Source: Oceanobacillus oncorhynchi (lineage in GTDB: Bacteria; Bacillota; Bacilli; Bacillales; Amphibacillaceae). Taken from it: 64,000 nt of DNA. Of the stretch, positions 37,803 through 47,642 are shown piece by piece. The stretch's first letter is position 1, and each line of letters opens with the position of its first letter. The notes beneath the pieces were generated by a model. It was not told where the DNA came from. It was given only the letters and a program-made list of their open reading frames with translations, and made no database searches. Made by a program: the position numbers and the translations under genes. The stretch is from assembly GCF_000821065.1 (NCBI RefSeq), contig NZ_CDGG01000001.1, forward strand, positions 4,030,001 through 4,094,000, in the 5' to 3' direction.

Positions 37803-39263
37803 TTACGATTCTTCGTACCGCAGGATTGGTTTACGTGCAGCGGTTGCTTCATCCATCCGCTTCACAATTGTATGATGTGGTGCCTCCTGTACAGTTTCCG
37901 GGTCTTCTTCTGCTTCTTTTGCTATACGGGTCATGATATCAATAAAGGAATCGAGCGTTTCTTTCGATTCTGTTTCAGTAGGCTCAATCATCATCCCTTC
38001 TTCCACATTCAACGGAAAATAAATGGTAGGTGGATGAATATCAAAATCCAGCAGCCTTTTCGCCATATCTAATGTTCGGACGCCAAGTTTTTTCTGAATG
38101 CTCCCCGACAGTACAAATTCATGCTTACAATGCTGCGGATAAGGCAGTTGAAATACTTTTTCTAACTGACGCATCATATAATTCGCATTGAGTACGGCAT
38201 ATTCGCTGACCTTTTTCAGGCCCTCTGCTCCCATCGTACGAATATACGTATACGCACGCAGGTTAATACCAAAATTCCCATAGAACGGTTTTATCCGGCC
38301 GATAGACTGCGGTCTGTCATAATCAAAGCGAAACGAGTCCTTTTCCTTCATAATTAATGGTTTTGGCAAATATGCTGCCAGCTCTTCGCTGACTCCCACC
38401 GGTCCTGAGCCTGGACCGCCGCCGCCATGCGGACCTGTGAACGTTTTATGAAGATTTAAATGTACTGCATCAAATCCCATATCTCCCGGTCTGACATAAC
38501 CCATAATCGCATTTAAATTAGCGCCGTCATAGTAAAGCTTACCGCCGGCATCATGTATTATTTCTGCCATTTCTAAAATATCTTTTTCAAATAATCCTAA
38601 CGTGTTCGGGTTGGTAAGCATCAAGGCTGCTGTATCTACCCCGACAACCCGCCGCAAATCATCCAGATCCACTAATCCTTCTTCATTTGATTTCACGGTA
38701 ACTGCTTCAAACCCGGCTACTGCTGCAGACGCCGGATTGGTTCCATGGGCAGAATCCGGTACAATGACTTTTGTACGGTTATAATCCCCATTGGCCTCAT
38801 GAAAAGCACGAATCATCATTAATGCAGTCCACTCTCCCTGCGCACCGGCAGCTGACTGTAATGAAACCTCATGCATGCCAGTAATTTCTTTTAATGACTC
38901 CTGCAAATCATAGAGCATCTCCAGAGCACCCTGCACCGTGTTTGGATCTTGATAGGGATGAATATGACTGAAGCCTTCCAGACGCGCAATGTCTTCATTA
39001 ATTTTCGGATTATACTTCATCGTGCAGGAACCAAGGGGATAGAACCCGGAATCTACCCCATAATTGCGGGATGCCAGCCCAGTGTAATGACGAATAATAT
39101 CCAGTTCACTTACTTCTGGCAGCTTAGGAGGTTCTTTGCGAATATAGACGTCCTCTAATTCTTCCTCTAAATCAAAGGCATCTATTTCCAATTCCGGCAA
39201 GCTGTAGCTCGTTCTCCCTTCTTTACTGCGTTCAAATAATAATGGAAAATTTTTATCAGCCAT
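37803..39263 (-). CDS. gcvPB: glycine dehydrogenase (decarboxylating) subunit 2
   Basis: 486 residues. The PLP-bearing half of the P-protein: Lys273 in [13 protein letters not shown] forms the Schiff base; [10 protein letters not shown] and [13 protein letters not shown] contribute to the cofactor site. With GcvPA it decarboxylates glycine and passes the aminomethyl group to the H-protein. Its ATG overlaps the gcvPA stop by eight bases. Last gene of the gcv operon. Confidence 0.97.
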   Translation of the reverse strand: MADKNFPLLFERSKEGRTSYSLPELEIDAFDLEEELEDVYIRKEPPKLPEVSELDIIRHYTGLASRNYGVDSGFYPLGSCTMKYNPKINEDIARLEGFSHIHPYQDPNTVQGALEMLYDLQESLKEITGMHEVSLQSAAGAQGEWTALMMIRAFHEANGDYNRTKVIVPDSAHGTNPASAAVAGFEAVTVKSNEEGLVDLDDLRRVVGVDTAALMLTNPNTLGLFEKDILEMAEIIHDAGGKLYYDGANLNAIMGYVRPGDMGFDAVHLNLHKTFTGPHGGGGPGSGPVGVSEELAAYLPKPLIMKEKDSFRFDYDRPQSIGRIKPFYGNFGINLRAYTYIRTMGAEGLKKVSEYAVLNANYMMRQLEKVFQLPYPQHCKHEFVLSGSIQKKLGVRTLDMAKRLLDFDIHPPTIYFPLNVEEGMMIEPTETESKETLDSFIDIMTRIAKEAEEDPETVQEAPHHTIVKRMDEATAARKPILRYEES

Positions 39264-40605
39264 GCATATCCCTCAATTCTTTTGCAAGTTGGTCTATCTC
39301 TTGTTTTGTACGAATTTCTGTCACAGCCACAAGCATCTGACCATGATAGGAAGGGTCGATTTTTCCCAAATCAAAACCGCCAAGAATTCCTTTTTCAAGC
39401 AATGCAGCATTTACTTTAGTAATGTCCTGATTTAACTGAATGACAAATTCATTGAAGAATGGGCCATCATAAACTATCGAAATACCTTCTTCTTTCAATT
39501 TCTTCTTTGCATAACGGGCTTTTTGCATATTCATTTCGGACATTTTCCATATCCCATGCTTGCCGATAGAGCTCATCGCAACAGAGCTTGCTAATGCATT
39601 CAGCGCCTGATTGGAGCATATATTGGAAGTTGCCTTGTCACGTCGAATATGCTGTTCCCGTGCCTGCAGCGTCAGCACATAGCCTCTGACTCCATTTTCA
39701 TCCTTTGTCTGACCGACCAGACGTCCCGGAACCTTGCGCATTAATTTTTTACTTGTTGCAAAATATCCGCAATGCGGCCCGCCAAATTGGGCTGGAATCC
39801 CGAATACCTGCGTGTCGCCGGTTACAATGTCCGCACCAAATTCTCCCGGCGGAGTCAGATAGCCGAGGGCGAGCGGATTGCTGGACACGATCAGCATGGT
39901 CTTCTTTTGATTTTCTAACAGCTTTTGGATTGCTTCCATTGGCTCTATCTGCCCGAAAAAATTCGGATATTGGACGACAACACCCGCAATATCCTCATTC
40001 AGAAGTTCCTCCAAATGGACGAGATCTGTTTTTCCATTTTGTAATGGAATCGGAATTATTTCAACTTCCTGTCCTTTCGCGTACGTATGAATAACCTGTT
40101 GATATTCAGGGTGGACGGCGTCTGATACCAGCACTTTCTTACGTTTGGTCTGGGCGGCACTCAGATTTACTGCTTCTGCTAAAGACGTACCTCCGTCATA
40201 CATAGAAGAATTTGCGATTGGTAAAGCTGTCAGTTCAGAGATCATTGTCTGAAATTCAAAAATTGCCTGCAATTCTCCCTGGGAAATTTCCGGCTGATAA
40301 GGTGTATATGCTGTATAAAATTCAGATTTCGAAATGACATGATCAACAATGGAAGGTGTGTAATGATCATATACACCTGCCCCAAGAAAGGATACAACGT
40401 CTTTCGTGGATGTGTTTCTATTTGCCATCGCTGTTAATTCCTTCATCAATGCATATTCATTCTTTGGTTCTTTTAACTCCAATTCCTTCTGGAGACGAAC
40501 GCTGCCTGGGATATCTGCAAACAGCTCCTCCGTATTCTCTATCCCTATGGTCTCCATCATTTCTTGTTTATCTTCCCTAGTCATCGGTAAATAACGAAAC
40601 TCCAT
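39256..40605 (-). CDS. gcvPA: glycine dehydrogenase (decarboxylating) subunit 1
   Basis: 449 residues, the non-PLP half of the split P-protein, with [20 protein letters not shown] (about 73-92) and [20 protein letters not shown] near 117-136. It forms a heterotetramer with GcvPB. Ribosome site AAGGGGGA precedes ATG. The split PA/PB form is usual in Firmicutes. Confidence 0.97.
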   Translation of the reverse strand: MEFRYLPMTREDKQEMMETIGIENTEELFADIPGSVRLQKELELKEPKNEYALMKELTAMANRNTSTKDVVSFLGAGVYDHYTPSIVDHVISKSEFYTAYTPYQPEISQGELQAIFEFQTMISELTALPIANSSMYDGGTSLAEAVNLSAAQTKRKKVLVSDAVHPEYQQVIHTYAKGQEVEIIPIPLQNGKTDLVHLEELLNEDIAGVVVQYPNFFGQIEPMEAIQKLLENQKKTMLIVSSNPLALGYLTPPGEFGADIVTGDTQVFGIPAQFGGPHCGYFATSKKLMRKVPGRLVGQTKDENGVRGYVLTLQAREQHIRRDKATSNICSNQALNALASSVAMSSIGKHGIWKMSEMNMQKARYAKKKLKEEGISIVYDGPFFNEFVIQLNQDITKVNAALLEKGILGGFDLGKIDPSYHGQMLVAVTEIRTKQEIDQLAKELRDMHG

Positions 40606-40686
40606 CTTTTCTCCCCCTTATTTTACTGCACTAATAAAGTGAAACTTTTTTCCCCGAACTCTTTTTCCTGTGAAAATGTACGATGA

Positions 40687-41790
40687 TTATCTACGGTAGA
40701 ACGGTGTCTCGACCACCTTCGCTTTTAAGCGGCGCTTTCGGACCTGAACCTCCACCTCTGCTCCAATCTTTGCGGAATCAGATTGAATCAGTACGAGCCC
40801 AATATTTTTGTTTAGTGTAGGTGACTGTGTACCGGAAGTAACAAAACCAATCTCGCTCTCTCCCTGGTACACTGGATAGCCGTGTCTTGGAATGCCCTTA
40901 TCAATCATTTCGATTCCTGCAAGCTTTCTTTCCGTCCCATTAGCAGCTTGCTGTTCAAGTGCTTCTTTTCCGATGAAGTCTACTCCCTTATTCAGCTTCA
41001 CAGCAAAACCTAAACCAGCTTCCAATGGCGAAATATCAACTGACAGCTCTTGCCCGTATAAAGCAAGATTCGCTTCAAAACGCAGTGTATCTCTTGCTCC
41101 CAAACCGATTGGCTGGATGCCTTCTTCCCTTCCCTTTTCAAGCAGTATATTCCACAAATATTTGCCATTTTCAGAATCAAGATAAATTTCAAAACCATCT
41201 TCGCCTGTATAACCAGTTCTGGAGATGAGGGCCTTTCCTTCTATTCCTTCCACTTCGATATCCTTTTTAAAACGGAAGAAAGAGATATCTTGAAGCGGTT
41301 TTTTTACAATCTTTTGTAAAATCTGCTCCGCTTTTGGTCCTTGCAAAGCTAATTGCGCATAATTTTCCGAAACATTTTTTATGGTAACATTCGGATTGAA
41401 ATTATTTTGTTCCTGCAGCCAGGCAACGTCTTTCTCCGTATTAGCAGCATTTACAACAAGCAAGTATTCATTTTGAGCCAGCATATATACAATTAAATCA
41501 TCGACTGTTCCTCCATTTTTATAGCACATAAACGTATATTGTGCTTTGTTTGGCACTAGCTTTGTTACATCATTTGTTAATATCGTCTGTAAAAAATGGA
41601 CGCTTTCCGGACCGCTCACCAAAACCTCGCCCATATGGGACACATCGAACAGACCGGCTTTTGTCCGGACCGCTTCATGCTCTTCTTTAATACCTGAAAA
41701 CTGTACCGGCAAATCCCATCCGCCGAAATCAATGGTCTTGGCAACCCTTTCATAAGCTGGAAAAATCGGTGTACGCTTTAATTCACTCAT
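40687..41790 (-). CDS. gcvT: aminomethyltransferase (glycine cleavage T-protein)
   Basis: 367 residues, standard size. It releases ammonia from the aminomethyl-H-protein and transfers the methylene group to tetrahydrofolate. FDVSHMGEV (about 48-56), [15 protein letters not shown] and [12 protein letters not shown] are conserved; Asp97-type catalytic residue lies in TVDDLIVY. First gene of gcvT-gcvPA-gcvPB, with a glycine riboswitch in its leader. Confidence 0.97.
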   Translation of the reverse strand: MSELKRTPIFPAYERVAKTIDFGGWDLPVQFSGIKEEHEAVRTKAGLFDVSHMGEVLVSGPESVHFLQTILTNDVTKLVPNKAQYTFMCYKNGGTVDDLIVYMLAQNEYLLVVNAANTEKDVAWLQEQNNFNPNVTIKNVSENYAQLALQGPKAEQILQKIVKKPLQDISFFRFKKDIEVEGIEGKALISRTGYTGEDGFEIYLDSENGKYLWNILLEKGREEGIQPIGLGARDTLRFEANLALYGQELSVDISPLEAGLGFAVKLNKGVDFIGKEALEQQAANGTERKLAGIEMIDKGIPRHGYPVYQGESEIGFVTSGTQSPTLNKNIGLVLIQSDSAKIGAEVEVQVRKRRLKAKVVETPFYRR

Positions 41791-41878
41791 CTGCTTCTCT
41801 CCTCACTAAGGTTGATTGAAATACATGAACATCCTTATAACATTTGCTGGTGATTTTTTTAAAAATTGATTTTAAGCA

Positions 41879-41911
41879 CAAAAATAGAGACTCCTCCTAA
41901 AAGAAGTCTCT
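41879..41911 (-). terminator. riboswitch expression-platform terminator
   Basis: AGAGACT(T) paired with AGTCTCT across TCTTTTAGGAGG, followed by ATTTTTG. The 5' arm overlaps the end of aptamer 2 (GGACAGAG), which allows alternative pairing. Confidence 0.75.
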
Positions 41912-42112
41912 GTCCGCAAACCAGAAAGTTGCATATTCACAAAGAAAACGGTCTTCATCATGTGAATATTTGCTTCGTGGGTGGTCTATAGACAGCTGAT
42001 GCCTATAAACGCTCTCCAGAGTAGCGTCCTACAAGAGTCTTTTTGCCTGAGAGATTCGCTCTTAACTTGCTCCTTCGGCGTTACATAAACTGTAAGCTCT
42101 CCCCTTGTATTC
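41879..42112 (-). promoter_or_regulatory. glycine riboswitch of the gcvT operon
   Basis: Minus strand. The first aptamer (about 42105-42000) has GGGGAGAGC, CGCCGAAGGAGCAA, TCTCTCAGGCAAAA and ACTCTGGAGAGC, the glycine-aptamer core. A second, diverged aptamer follows (about 41995-41910; ACCACC, an extended P3 hairpin with TATTCACA/TGTGAATA, ACTTTCTGG, GGACAGAG). An expression-platform terminator (41879-41911) follows. As in B. subtilis, glycine should prevent termination and switch the genes on. Confidence 0.9.
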
Positions 42113-42274
42113 ATCCGCTGATTGAATATATTCATGTTGGTTATACTAAAGGATATATAATCCTTCATCATATATTATGTTAGCAGGAAAATCTATTTGA
42201 CAAAAGTATATCATAACTCTTTAAAAAAGTAATTGAAAAACCATATTTTACCCGAAAGGATGTGCATCGAATAA

Positions 42275-43939
42275 ATGGATTCTATTCAAATTCAACAAGA
42301 CAATCAATTCATTACCGGCTTAGAGTCAGCCTTTCGTGATGAAAATAATTTAACAAATTGGGAGCTTTTTCGTATGGCATATCAGGCTGCAAATCTAACA
42401 AAGCGCCCTTCTTTCAATGGCTTGCAGGCGCTGGAATATTTGCCGCATCTGGATATTTTAGATCATCAATTACAAGCTGCTGAACAAGTAATTGAAACGA
42501 TGCATGGCCGGGCCATTTTAGCGGATGAAGTAGGACTTGGAAAAACAATTGAAGCAGGGCTGGTTCTAAAAGAATATATGGTAAGAGGGCTGGTGAAAAA
42601 AGCATTAATTCTTGTTCCGGCTTCTCTCGTAAATCAATGGGAAAAAGAATTAAACGAAAAATTTCTCATTCCTGCCATTGCCTATCGTAAAAATTACAGC
42701 TGGGACGATAATCCAATTATTATATCTTCCATCGATTCCGCCAAGCGTTCTCCGCATCGGGAGGCTATTTTAGATATAGATTATGATTTTATCCTGGTGG
42801 ATGAAGCTCATAAACTAAAAAATGAGCAGACAAAAAACTACCAGTTTGTCCAGGAATTAAAGAAAAAGTATTGTCTCTTATTAACCGCTACGCCGGTACA
42901 AAATAAGCTGTTAGAATTATTTAATCTTGTCAGCCTTTTAAAGCCTGGACATTTAGGGAATTATAAAAGTTTTACAGAGAAATATGGAAAGGACCGCAAA
43001 AAAATGGAGCAGGATCCTTATCTGAAGAAGCTTGTCCAGCAGGTAATGGTCCGTAATACAAGGAAAGATACCAGCTTAAACAATTCTAAAAGAAAAATCC
43101 AAACCATTTGGACTTCTCTTCCAGAAAGCTATCACAAGGTTTACCATCAATTAATGGAGCTGTCTTTTGGAATGGCATCCTTTGCTAAAATCACTTATTT
43201 ACGTGAATTCTGTTCTTCCAGAGAAGCTTGCTTTACCTCTTTACTGAAATTAGACCAAGATGGAAATCATGAAGCTATTCAGGAAGTTATCGGAAACATT
43301 GAACAGCTGGAGCAGCATCCCAAAGCGGAGGAATTAACCAATCTGATTAAATCGCTGAATGGTGAAAAAGTGATTGTTTTTACCGAATATCGCGCTACAC
43401 AGTACTATCTGCAATGGTATCTGCAGCAACATGGTATTTCTTCGGTACCTTTTCGCGGCGGCTTTAAACGAGGAAAAAAAGATTGGATGAAGCAATTATT
43501 TAGGGATCATGCACAGGTTCTGATTGCTACCGAAGCCGGCGGCGAAGGAATTAATCTGCAATTTTGTCATCATCTGATCAACTATGATTTACCTTGGAAC
43601 CCGATGCGCTTAGAGCAGCGAATTGGCCGTATTCATCGTTTTGGTCAAGAATCAGATGTGCATATCTACAACATTGTCACTAAACAGACGATTGAAGAGC
43701 ATATATTGTCCATGCTTTACGAAAAAATAAACTTGTTTGAGAATGTAATTGGTAATTTAGATGCCATTTTAGCAGAGTTAAAAGTAGATAGTATGGAGAA
43801 AGAAATAGAATCTATCTATCAGGAATCCACTTCAGCCGGAGAAGTTCGTATTAAGCTTGATAACTTGAAATACGTGATGGAGCAGGCAAACCAGGAAATA
43901 CAAAACGAGGAGCAATATAGAGATGGAACAGCAAATTGA
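42275..43939 (+). CDS. yqhH: SNF2-family DNA/RNA helicase-like protein (YqhH)
   Basis: 554 residues. Helicase motif I ADEVGLGKT (83-91), motif II VDEAHKLKN (about 174-182), motif III LTATPVQN, and in the second RecA domain VFTEYRATQYY, ATEAGGEGINLQFC and the arginine-finger motif QRIGRIHRFGQ. RapA/SNF2-like ATPase that moves on nucleic acid; role in Bacillus unknown. It is divergent from gcvT and overlaps yqhG by 17 bases, as in B. subtilis. Confidence 0.94.
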   Translation: MDSIQIQQDNQFITGLESAFRDENNLTNWELFRMAYQAANLTKRPSFNGLQALEYLPHLDILDHQLQAAEQVIETMHGRAILADEVGLGKTIEAGLVLKEYMVRGLVKKALILVPASLVNQWEKELNEKFLIPAIAYRKNYSWDDNPIIISSIDSAKRSPHREAILDIDYDFILVDEAHKLKNEQTKNYQFVQELKKKYCLLLTATPVQNKLLELFNLVSLLKPGHLGNYKSFTEKYGKDRKKMEQDPYLKKLVQQVMVRNTRKDTSLNNSKRKIQTIWTSLPESYHKVYHQLMELSFGMASFAKITYLREFCSSREACFTSLLKLDQDGNHEAIQEVIGNIEQLEQHPKAEELTNLIKSLNGEKVIVFTEYRATQYYLQWYLQQHGISSVPFRGGFKRGKKDWMKQLFRDHAQVLIATEAGGEGINLQFCHHLINYDLPWNPMRLEQRIGRIHRFGQESDVHIYNIVTKQTIEEHILSMLYEKINLFENVIGNLDAILAELKVDSMEKEIESIYQESTSAGEVRIKLDNLKYVMEQANQEIQNEEQYRDGTAN

Positions 43940-44714
43940 TTTATCCGATTTTCTAACCAGCTATTTTGAAACCAAACATTGTACCATTCTTTCTAAGGAT
44001 GAGGGACAAATCCATATCCAGCTTACCGAGGAAATGGATAAAGAATTAATGAACCGCCCTTTCTACTGGCATTACATTAAAAAAATCGGCCGGGAAGGAG
44101 AGCCCCAGGCGCTGCGTCTGATTACGGACAAAGAGAAAGCGAGTGAACCAGGGGAATGGATTCATTTTGGGAGTCCGAGACTGCATCAAATTATTAATAA
44201 ATTAACGGAGAAAGAACGTTATACCAGATTATTTGAGGAGGTCCGCACATCGGAAAACACTCCCCTGTATCCTTGGCTTGTAGTCAATATAAAAATCAGC
44301 TATCGTGGTGTCCAGCATAGGGATGAAATATTTTCAGTAGGCCTGCAGCTGCTTCATGGACATATGGCTTTAAATATGATGGATTATTTAGAACGTATCC
44401 CGCTTGATAGAGCCATATCCGATTATTGTTATACACTGACGCCGATGATTAATCCCAAAAGCGGATTTCTCCGTATTCAAAACGTTTTATTACAACATGT
44501 TCAAAACCAGGATAACGCATGGGCTGCTGCATCTATCAAACAGCTGGAATCGGAAAAAGCTACCTTAAAGCATTTTTATGCGGATGAACTTGATCATCCA
44601 AGGCATGTAGAAGAATTAGAAGCATTGGAGAAGCGGTTTAAACCAATGATTACATTTCAAGTGATTAACGGAGGGATTTTTTACTTAACTGCATCCACAA
44701 TGAATGAGAAATAG
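43923..44714 (+). CDS. yqhG: YqhG family protein
   Basis: 263 residues, soluble, acidic and aromatic-rich, with RPFYWHYIKKIGREGEPQAL (about 41-60) and HFGSPRLHQIINKL as family features. Unknown function, always next to yqhH; a joint role is likely. Its TAG stop codon lies in the first copy of a duplicated terminator palindrome where an IS element has inserted. Confidence 0.9.
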   Translation: MEQQIDLSDFLTSYFETKHCTILSKDEGQIHIQLTEEMDKELMNRPFYWHYIKKIGREGEPQALRLITDKEKASEPGEWIHFGSPRLHQIINKLTEKERYTRLFEEVRTSENTPLYPWLVVNIKISYRGVQHRDEIFSVGLQLLHGHMALNMMDYLERIPLDRAISDYCYTLTPMINPKSGFLRIQNVLLQHVQNQDNAWAAASIKQLESEKATLKHFYADELDHPRHVEELEALEKRFKPMITFQVINGGIFYLTASTMNEK

Positions 44715-44731
44715 CCGGATTAATCCCGGCT
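44713..44731. repeat. left target duplication / terminator copy
   Basis: AGCCGGATTAATCCCGGCT, identical to 46294-46312, directly abutting the IS1182-type element. The palindrome (AGCCGG/CCGGCT) is the convergent yqhG/yqzE terminator. Confidence 0.85.
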
Positions 44732-46293
44732 CAGCTTGTAGAGAAAGTATGGTATTTTCTCTGCAAGCTTTTTTATATGGTTAAAATAATCAAGAGAAAA
44801 ATAAGATATATCATGAAAATAAACTCCCATCTACCTATCCTTGCTTGGATAGGTAGATGGCAATCTTCTTCATGTTCTGGCAGGCTGCGGTGAGTAATAC
44901 TTGCTCTCCCGCATTCTGCAATCCCCTCAACCTGCAGTAGCGAAGTCCATGCAGCTCTTTAGAGTCTGCAAAACTTCGCTCTACTTTTTCTTTTCTAAAT
45001 TTGTATAGCTTTTTTCCGGAAACGGATAACCGGTTTAATCGCACGTGTTCTTTATGTTCTTCCCAAACATGACGGGTGACTACTTTCTGATGATTATTCG
45101 AGCGGGTACACTGTTTCAAAAGCGGACAGGATATACACTTTTTTGGGTCTGATTTAAATTCTCTGTAACCTTCTCGTGTCGTTGTTTTATATGGCAATTC
45201 TTCTCCATTCGGACAAGTATAACTATCTCGGTCTTCATCATAACGGAATTTCCACTTCGGAAATAACCCTTTCGTTGGATGATAGCGACGGTGAGCGATG
45301 ACGCCGAATATATTCCGATCAGCTAATCCCTTACAGATTGGATTCGTTAAATAACCGGAGTCTAAAGCCACTGCTTCCACGATAAAATCAAACCGTTTGA
45401 TTTGCCGGTCTAACCGTTTCAGATAAGGGACCGAATCATGTACATTTCCCGGAGTGACGTACGCGTCTGTAATAATATTATATTTCATATCTGTGGTTCG
45501 ATGATCTAAGTAACAGAACATTTCTTGTTTGTGGTCCCGAGACATAAAACCACTTTCCGGATCTGTTTTACTTTTCCGAATGGTTTTGACTTGTTTCACT
45601 TCCTCTCTATCTCTTAGGACCTTTTTTCCATTCTGTTTACGATCCTCTTGAATGGCTTGGTTTAGTTCTTCTACGTAGTCTCGTGTTTCCACTTCGACTT
45701 CTTCCCGACTAAATTTATGTTTATTGGCATTCGCTTTCAAATGAGTGGAATCCGTAAAAAGAACTCTTCCTCCAACCATACGGTGATTCATAGCTTGGAG
45801 AACAATTTCATCAAAAATTTCTTGGAAAATCTCCGTATCTTTAAAACGGGTTCGACGGTTCCAACTGATGGTAGAATGGTGAGGAACTGGTTCTGTCAGT
45901 TTTAAACCTAGAAACCAGCGGTAAGCATTATTTGTTTGAATTTCCTTTTCAAGTTGGCGTTCCGAACGAATGCCAAAAAAATACCCAACAAACATCATTT
46001 TGAATAAAATAAGGGGGTCTAGAGAGGGACGACCATTATCTTCACAATAATAAGGTTTTACTTTTTCAATAATAAAAGAGAAATCAATGTATTTATCTAT
46101 TTTCCGTAGTAAATGGTCTTGGGGGACTAAATCTTCTAAACAAACAAATTCCATTTCATTTTGCATGTGTTTTCTCGTGTGAAACAAGCTCATCACCGCC
46201 TTTGTTTGGTACTTCTATTATACCAAATAATTACGGTCAATTGGGGCTGTTTCCCACATAAAAATAGACTGCCGAGGGTTTCTCGACAGCCTG
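44732..46293 (-). mobile_element. IS1182-family insertion sequence
   Basis: 1562 bp between two identical 19-bp copies of a terminator palindrome. Terminal inverted repeats are imperfect: CAGCTTGTAGAGAAA at the left, CAGGCTGTCGAGAAA at the right (read inwards), each starting a hairpin. It carries a single intact transposase gene. It lies outside essential genes, between yqhG and yqzE, where B. subtilis has other genes. Confidence 0.9.
44835..46193 (-). CDS. IS1182 family transposase
   Basis: 452 residues from ATG 46193. The N-terminal DUF772-type region (QNEMEFVCLEDLVPQDHLL, VGYFFGIRSERQLEKEI) is followed by a DDE catalytic core: Asp in LFTDSTHLKANA, Asp in AVALDSGYLT and Glu in KEKVERSFADSKE. 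A cysteine cluster (CPNGEE, CISCPLLKQC) before the last motif is typical of the family. All motifs are intact, so the element may still be active. Confidence 0.95.
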   Translation of the reverse strand: MSLFHTRKHMQNEMEFVCLEDLVPQDHLLRKIDKYIDFSFIIEKVKPYYCEDNGRPSLDPLILFKMMFVGYFFGIRSERQLEKEIQTNNAYRWFLGLKLTEPVPHHSTISWNRRTRFKDTEIFQEIFDEIVLQAMNHRMVGGRVLFTDSTHLKANANKHKFSREEVEVETRDYVEELNQAIQEDRKQNGKKVLRDREEVKQVKTIRKSKTDPESGFMSRDHKQEMFCYLDHRTTDMKYNIITDAYVTPGNVHDSVPYLKRLDRQIKRFDFIVEAVALDSGYLTNPICKGLADRNIFGVIAHRRYHPTKGLFPKWKFRYDEDRDSYTCPNGEELPYKTTTREGYREFKSDPKKCISCPLLKQCTRSNNHQKVVTRHVWEEHKEHVRLNRLSVSGKKLYKFRKEKVERSFADSKELHGLRYCRLRGLQNAGEQVLLTAACQNMKKIAIYLSKQG

Positions 46294-46312
46294 AGCCGGA
46301 TTAATCCCGGCT
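46294..46312. repeat. right target duplication / terminator copy
   Basis: Second copy of AGCCGGATTAATCCCGGCT. It contains the stop codon of yqzE, which therefore keeps its natural end. Confidence 0.85.
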
Positions 46313-46495
46313 ATTTTTTCTTTCATGGTACCAGGACTGAATGGAAAAAGGAATAACCCCCAGCCATTTGTTACCATAGATCGGATAAGATGATTTCTTC
46401 TTTTTTTGTTTGCGCTCTGCTTTTTCTTCTGAAGATAAGTTCATGTATTTCACCGCTTCTTCTGTCAGAAAACGGATATAGTCATTGCTTTTCAT
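46301..46495 (-). CDS. yqzE: YqzE family protein
   Basis: 64 residues starting MKSNDYIRFLTEEAVKYMNL, followed by a Lys-rich stretch (KAERKQKKKKSS) and WLGVIPFSIQSWYHERKN. This is the YqzE pattern: a small basic protein encoded near comGG in Bacillus and affected by ComK in B. subtilis. Here it is divergent from comGA. Its last three codons and stop lie in the duplicated terminator palindrome. Confidence 0.88.
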   Translation of the reverse strand: MKSNDYIRFLTEEAVKYMNLSSEEKAERKQKKKKSSYPIYGNKWLGVIPFSIQSWYHERKNSRD

Positions 46496-46643
46496 ACTCT
46501 ATCATCGCTCCTTTTTGAAGACCGTTCTATTTTTAGTTTAAACAATTAAAAAAATTCTATTCTTTTTTGATAAAAAGAAGGACATTTAAAAAGAATGTCG
46601 AATTATAAGTTATGTCAGAAATAGTTGTAAAGGAGGTGAGCTA

Positions 46644-47642
46644 ATGAATCACGTCACAAAATTATCTGACGATCTCTTTCAGTCGGCCACGAAGCAGCAT
46701 GCATCCGATATCCACTTCTATCCCTATGAGCAGGAAACAGAAATTTACTTCCGCATCCACGGAAAACGTACCTTCATCCGGACCATTTTAACAAAGCAAT
46801 ATCAGCTTTTAAGAACATTTTTTAAATTTAGTGCGAATATGGATATCGGTGAAAGCAGAAAGCCTCAGGCAGGTACGATGATCTGGAGTTTCGAATCAAA
46901 AGATTATGCACTTCGTATCTCAACCCTTCCTCATTATCAGCAAGAAACGATTGCCATCCGGATTCTTCCTCAAAATGACACTTTACCGCTGGATTATTTA
47001 TTTCTTTTTCCAAAACAAATAAAGCAAATGCGAAGATGGATGAGCCATGAATCGGGCCTTATCCTGATAACCGGGGCAACAGGAAGCGGGAAATCATCTA
47101 CATTATATTCCCTGTTAGAAACGGAAATGAAAGAAAGACCTTGTCAAATCATTTCTTTAGAGGACCCCATCGAAAGAAAAATAAAGCAAATTCTGCAAGT
47201 TCAAATAAATGAGCGTGCAGGTATTTCCTATCAAGCGGGATTAAAAGCTGCGTTGCGTCATGACCCTGATATTCTGATGGTCGGGGAAATACGGGATAAA
47301 GAAACTGCGCACTTTGCCGTAGAGGCTGCTCTGACCGGTCACCTCGTCCTTAGTACGCTGCATGCAAAGAATGCTGTCGGTACGATTTTCCGTTTGAAAG
47401 AGATGGGTATCAAAACAGCCGATCTTCATCAGATTCTGATTGGAGTAGGTGCTTTGCGCCTTATTCCAATCAGAAGAAAGAATAAACAGCAGCGGAGTGC
47501 TATCGGAGAATTGATTGAAGGAATCCACCTGACAAAAGCCATTGAAGGCAGCCTGCAAGCTCTCCCGGAAAAGCAGCAATTTAAAAATTTACAAAGAAAG
47601 GCATTTGCTTATGGCTTTACTGAAACGATTTCTCCCCAATAA
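46644..47642 (+). CDS. comGA: competence ATPase ComGA
   Basis: 332 residues, a GspE/PilB-type ATPase that drives assembly of the competence pseudopilus. Walker A GATGSGKSS (144-152), Asp box IISLEDPIER, Walker B DILMVGEIRD and His box TGHLVLSTLHAKNA. AAAGGAGGTGAG precedes ATG. First gene of the comGA-GG operon, which is expected to be under ComK; AT-rich sequence lies upstream but I could not assign clean K-boxes. Confidence 0.95.
   Translation: MNHVTKLSDDLFQSATKQHASDIHFYPYEQETEIYFRIHGKRTFIRTILTKQYQLLRTFFKFSANMDIGESRKPQAGTMIWSFESKDYALRISTLPHYQQETIAIRILPQNDTLPLDYLFLFPKQIKQMRRWMSHESGLILITGATGSGKSSTLYSLLETEMKERPCQIISLEDPIERKIKQILQVQINERAGISYQAGLKAALRHDPDILMVGEIRDKETAHFAVEAALTGHLVLSTLHAKNAVGTIFRLKEMGIKTADLHQILIGVGALRLIPIRRKNKQQRSAIGELIEGIHLTKAIEGSLQALPEKQQFKNLQRKAFAYGFTETISPQ

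Noticed and set aside
46496-46643. ComK boxes upstream of comGA
   Set aside because: The region is AT-rich with A/T runs, but I could not find two clean AAAA-N5-TTTT boxes at the accepted spacing.
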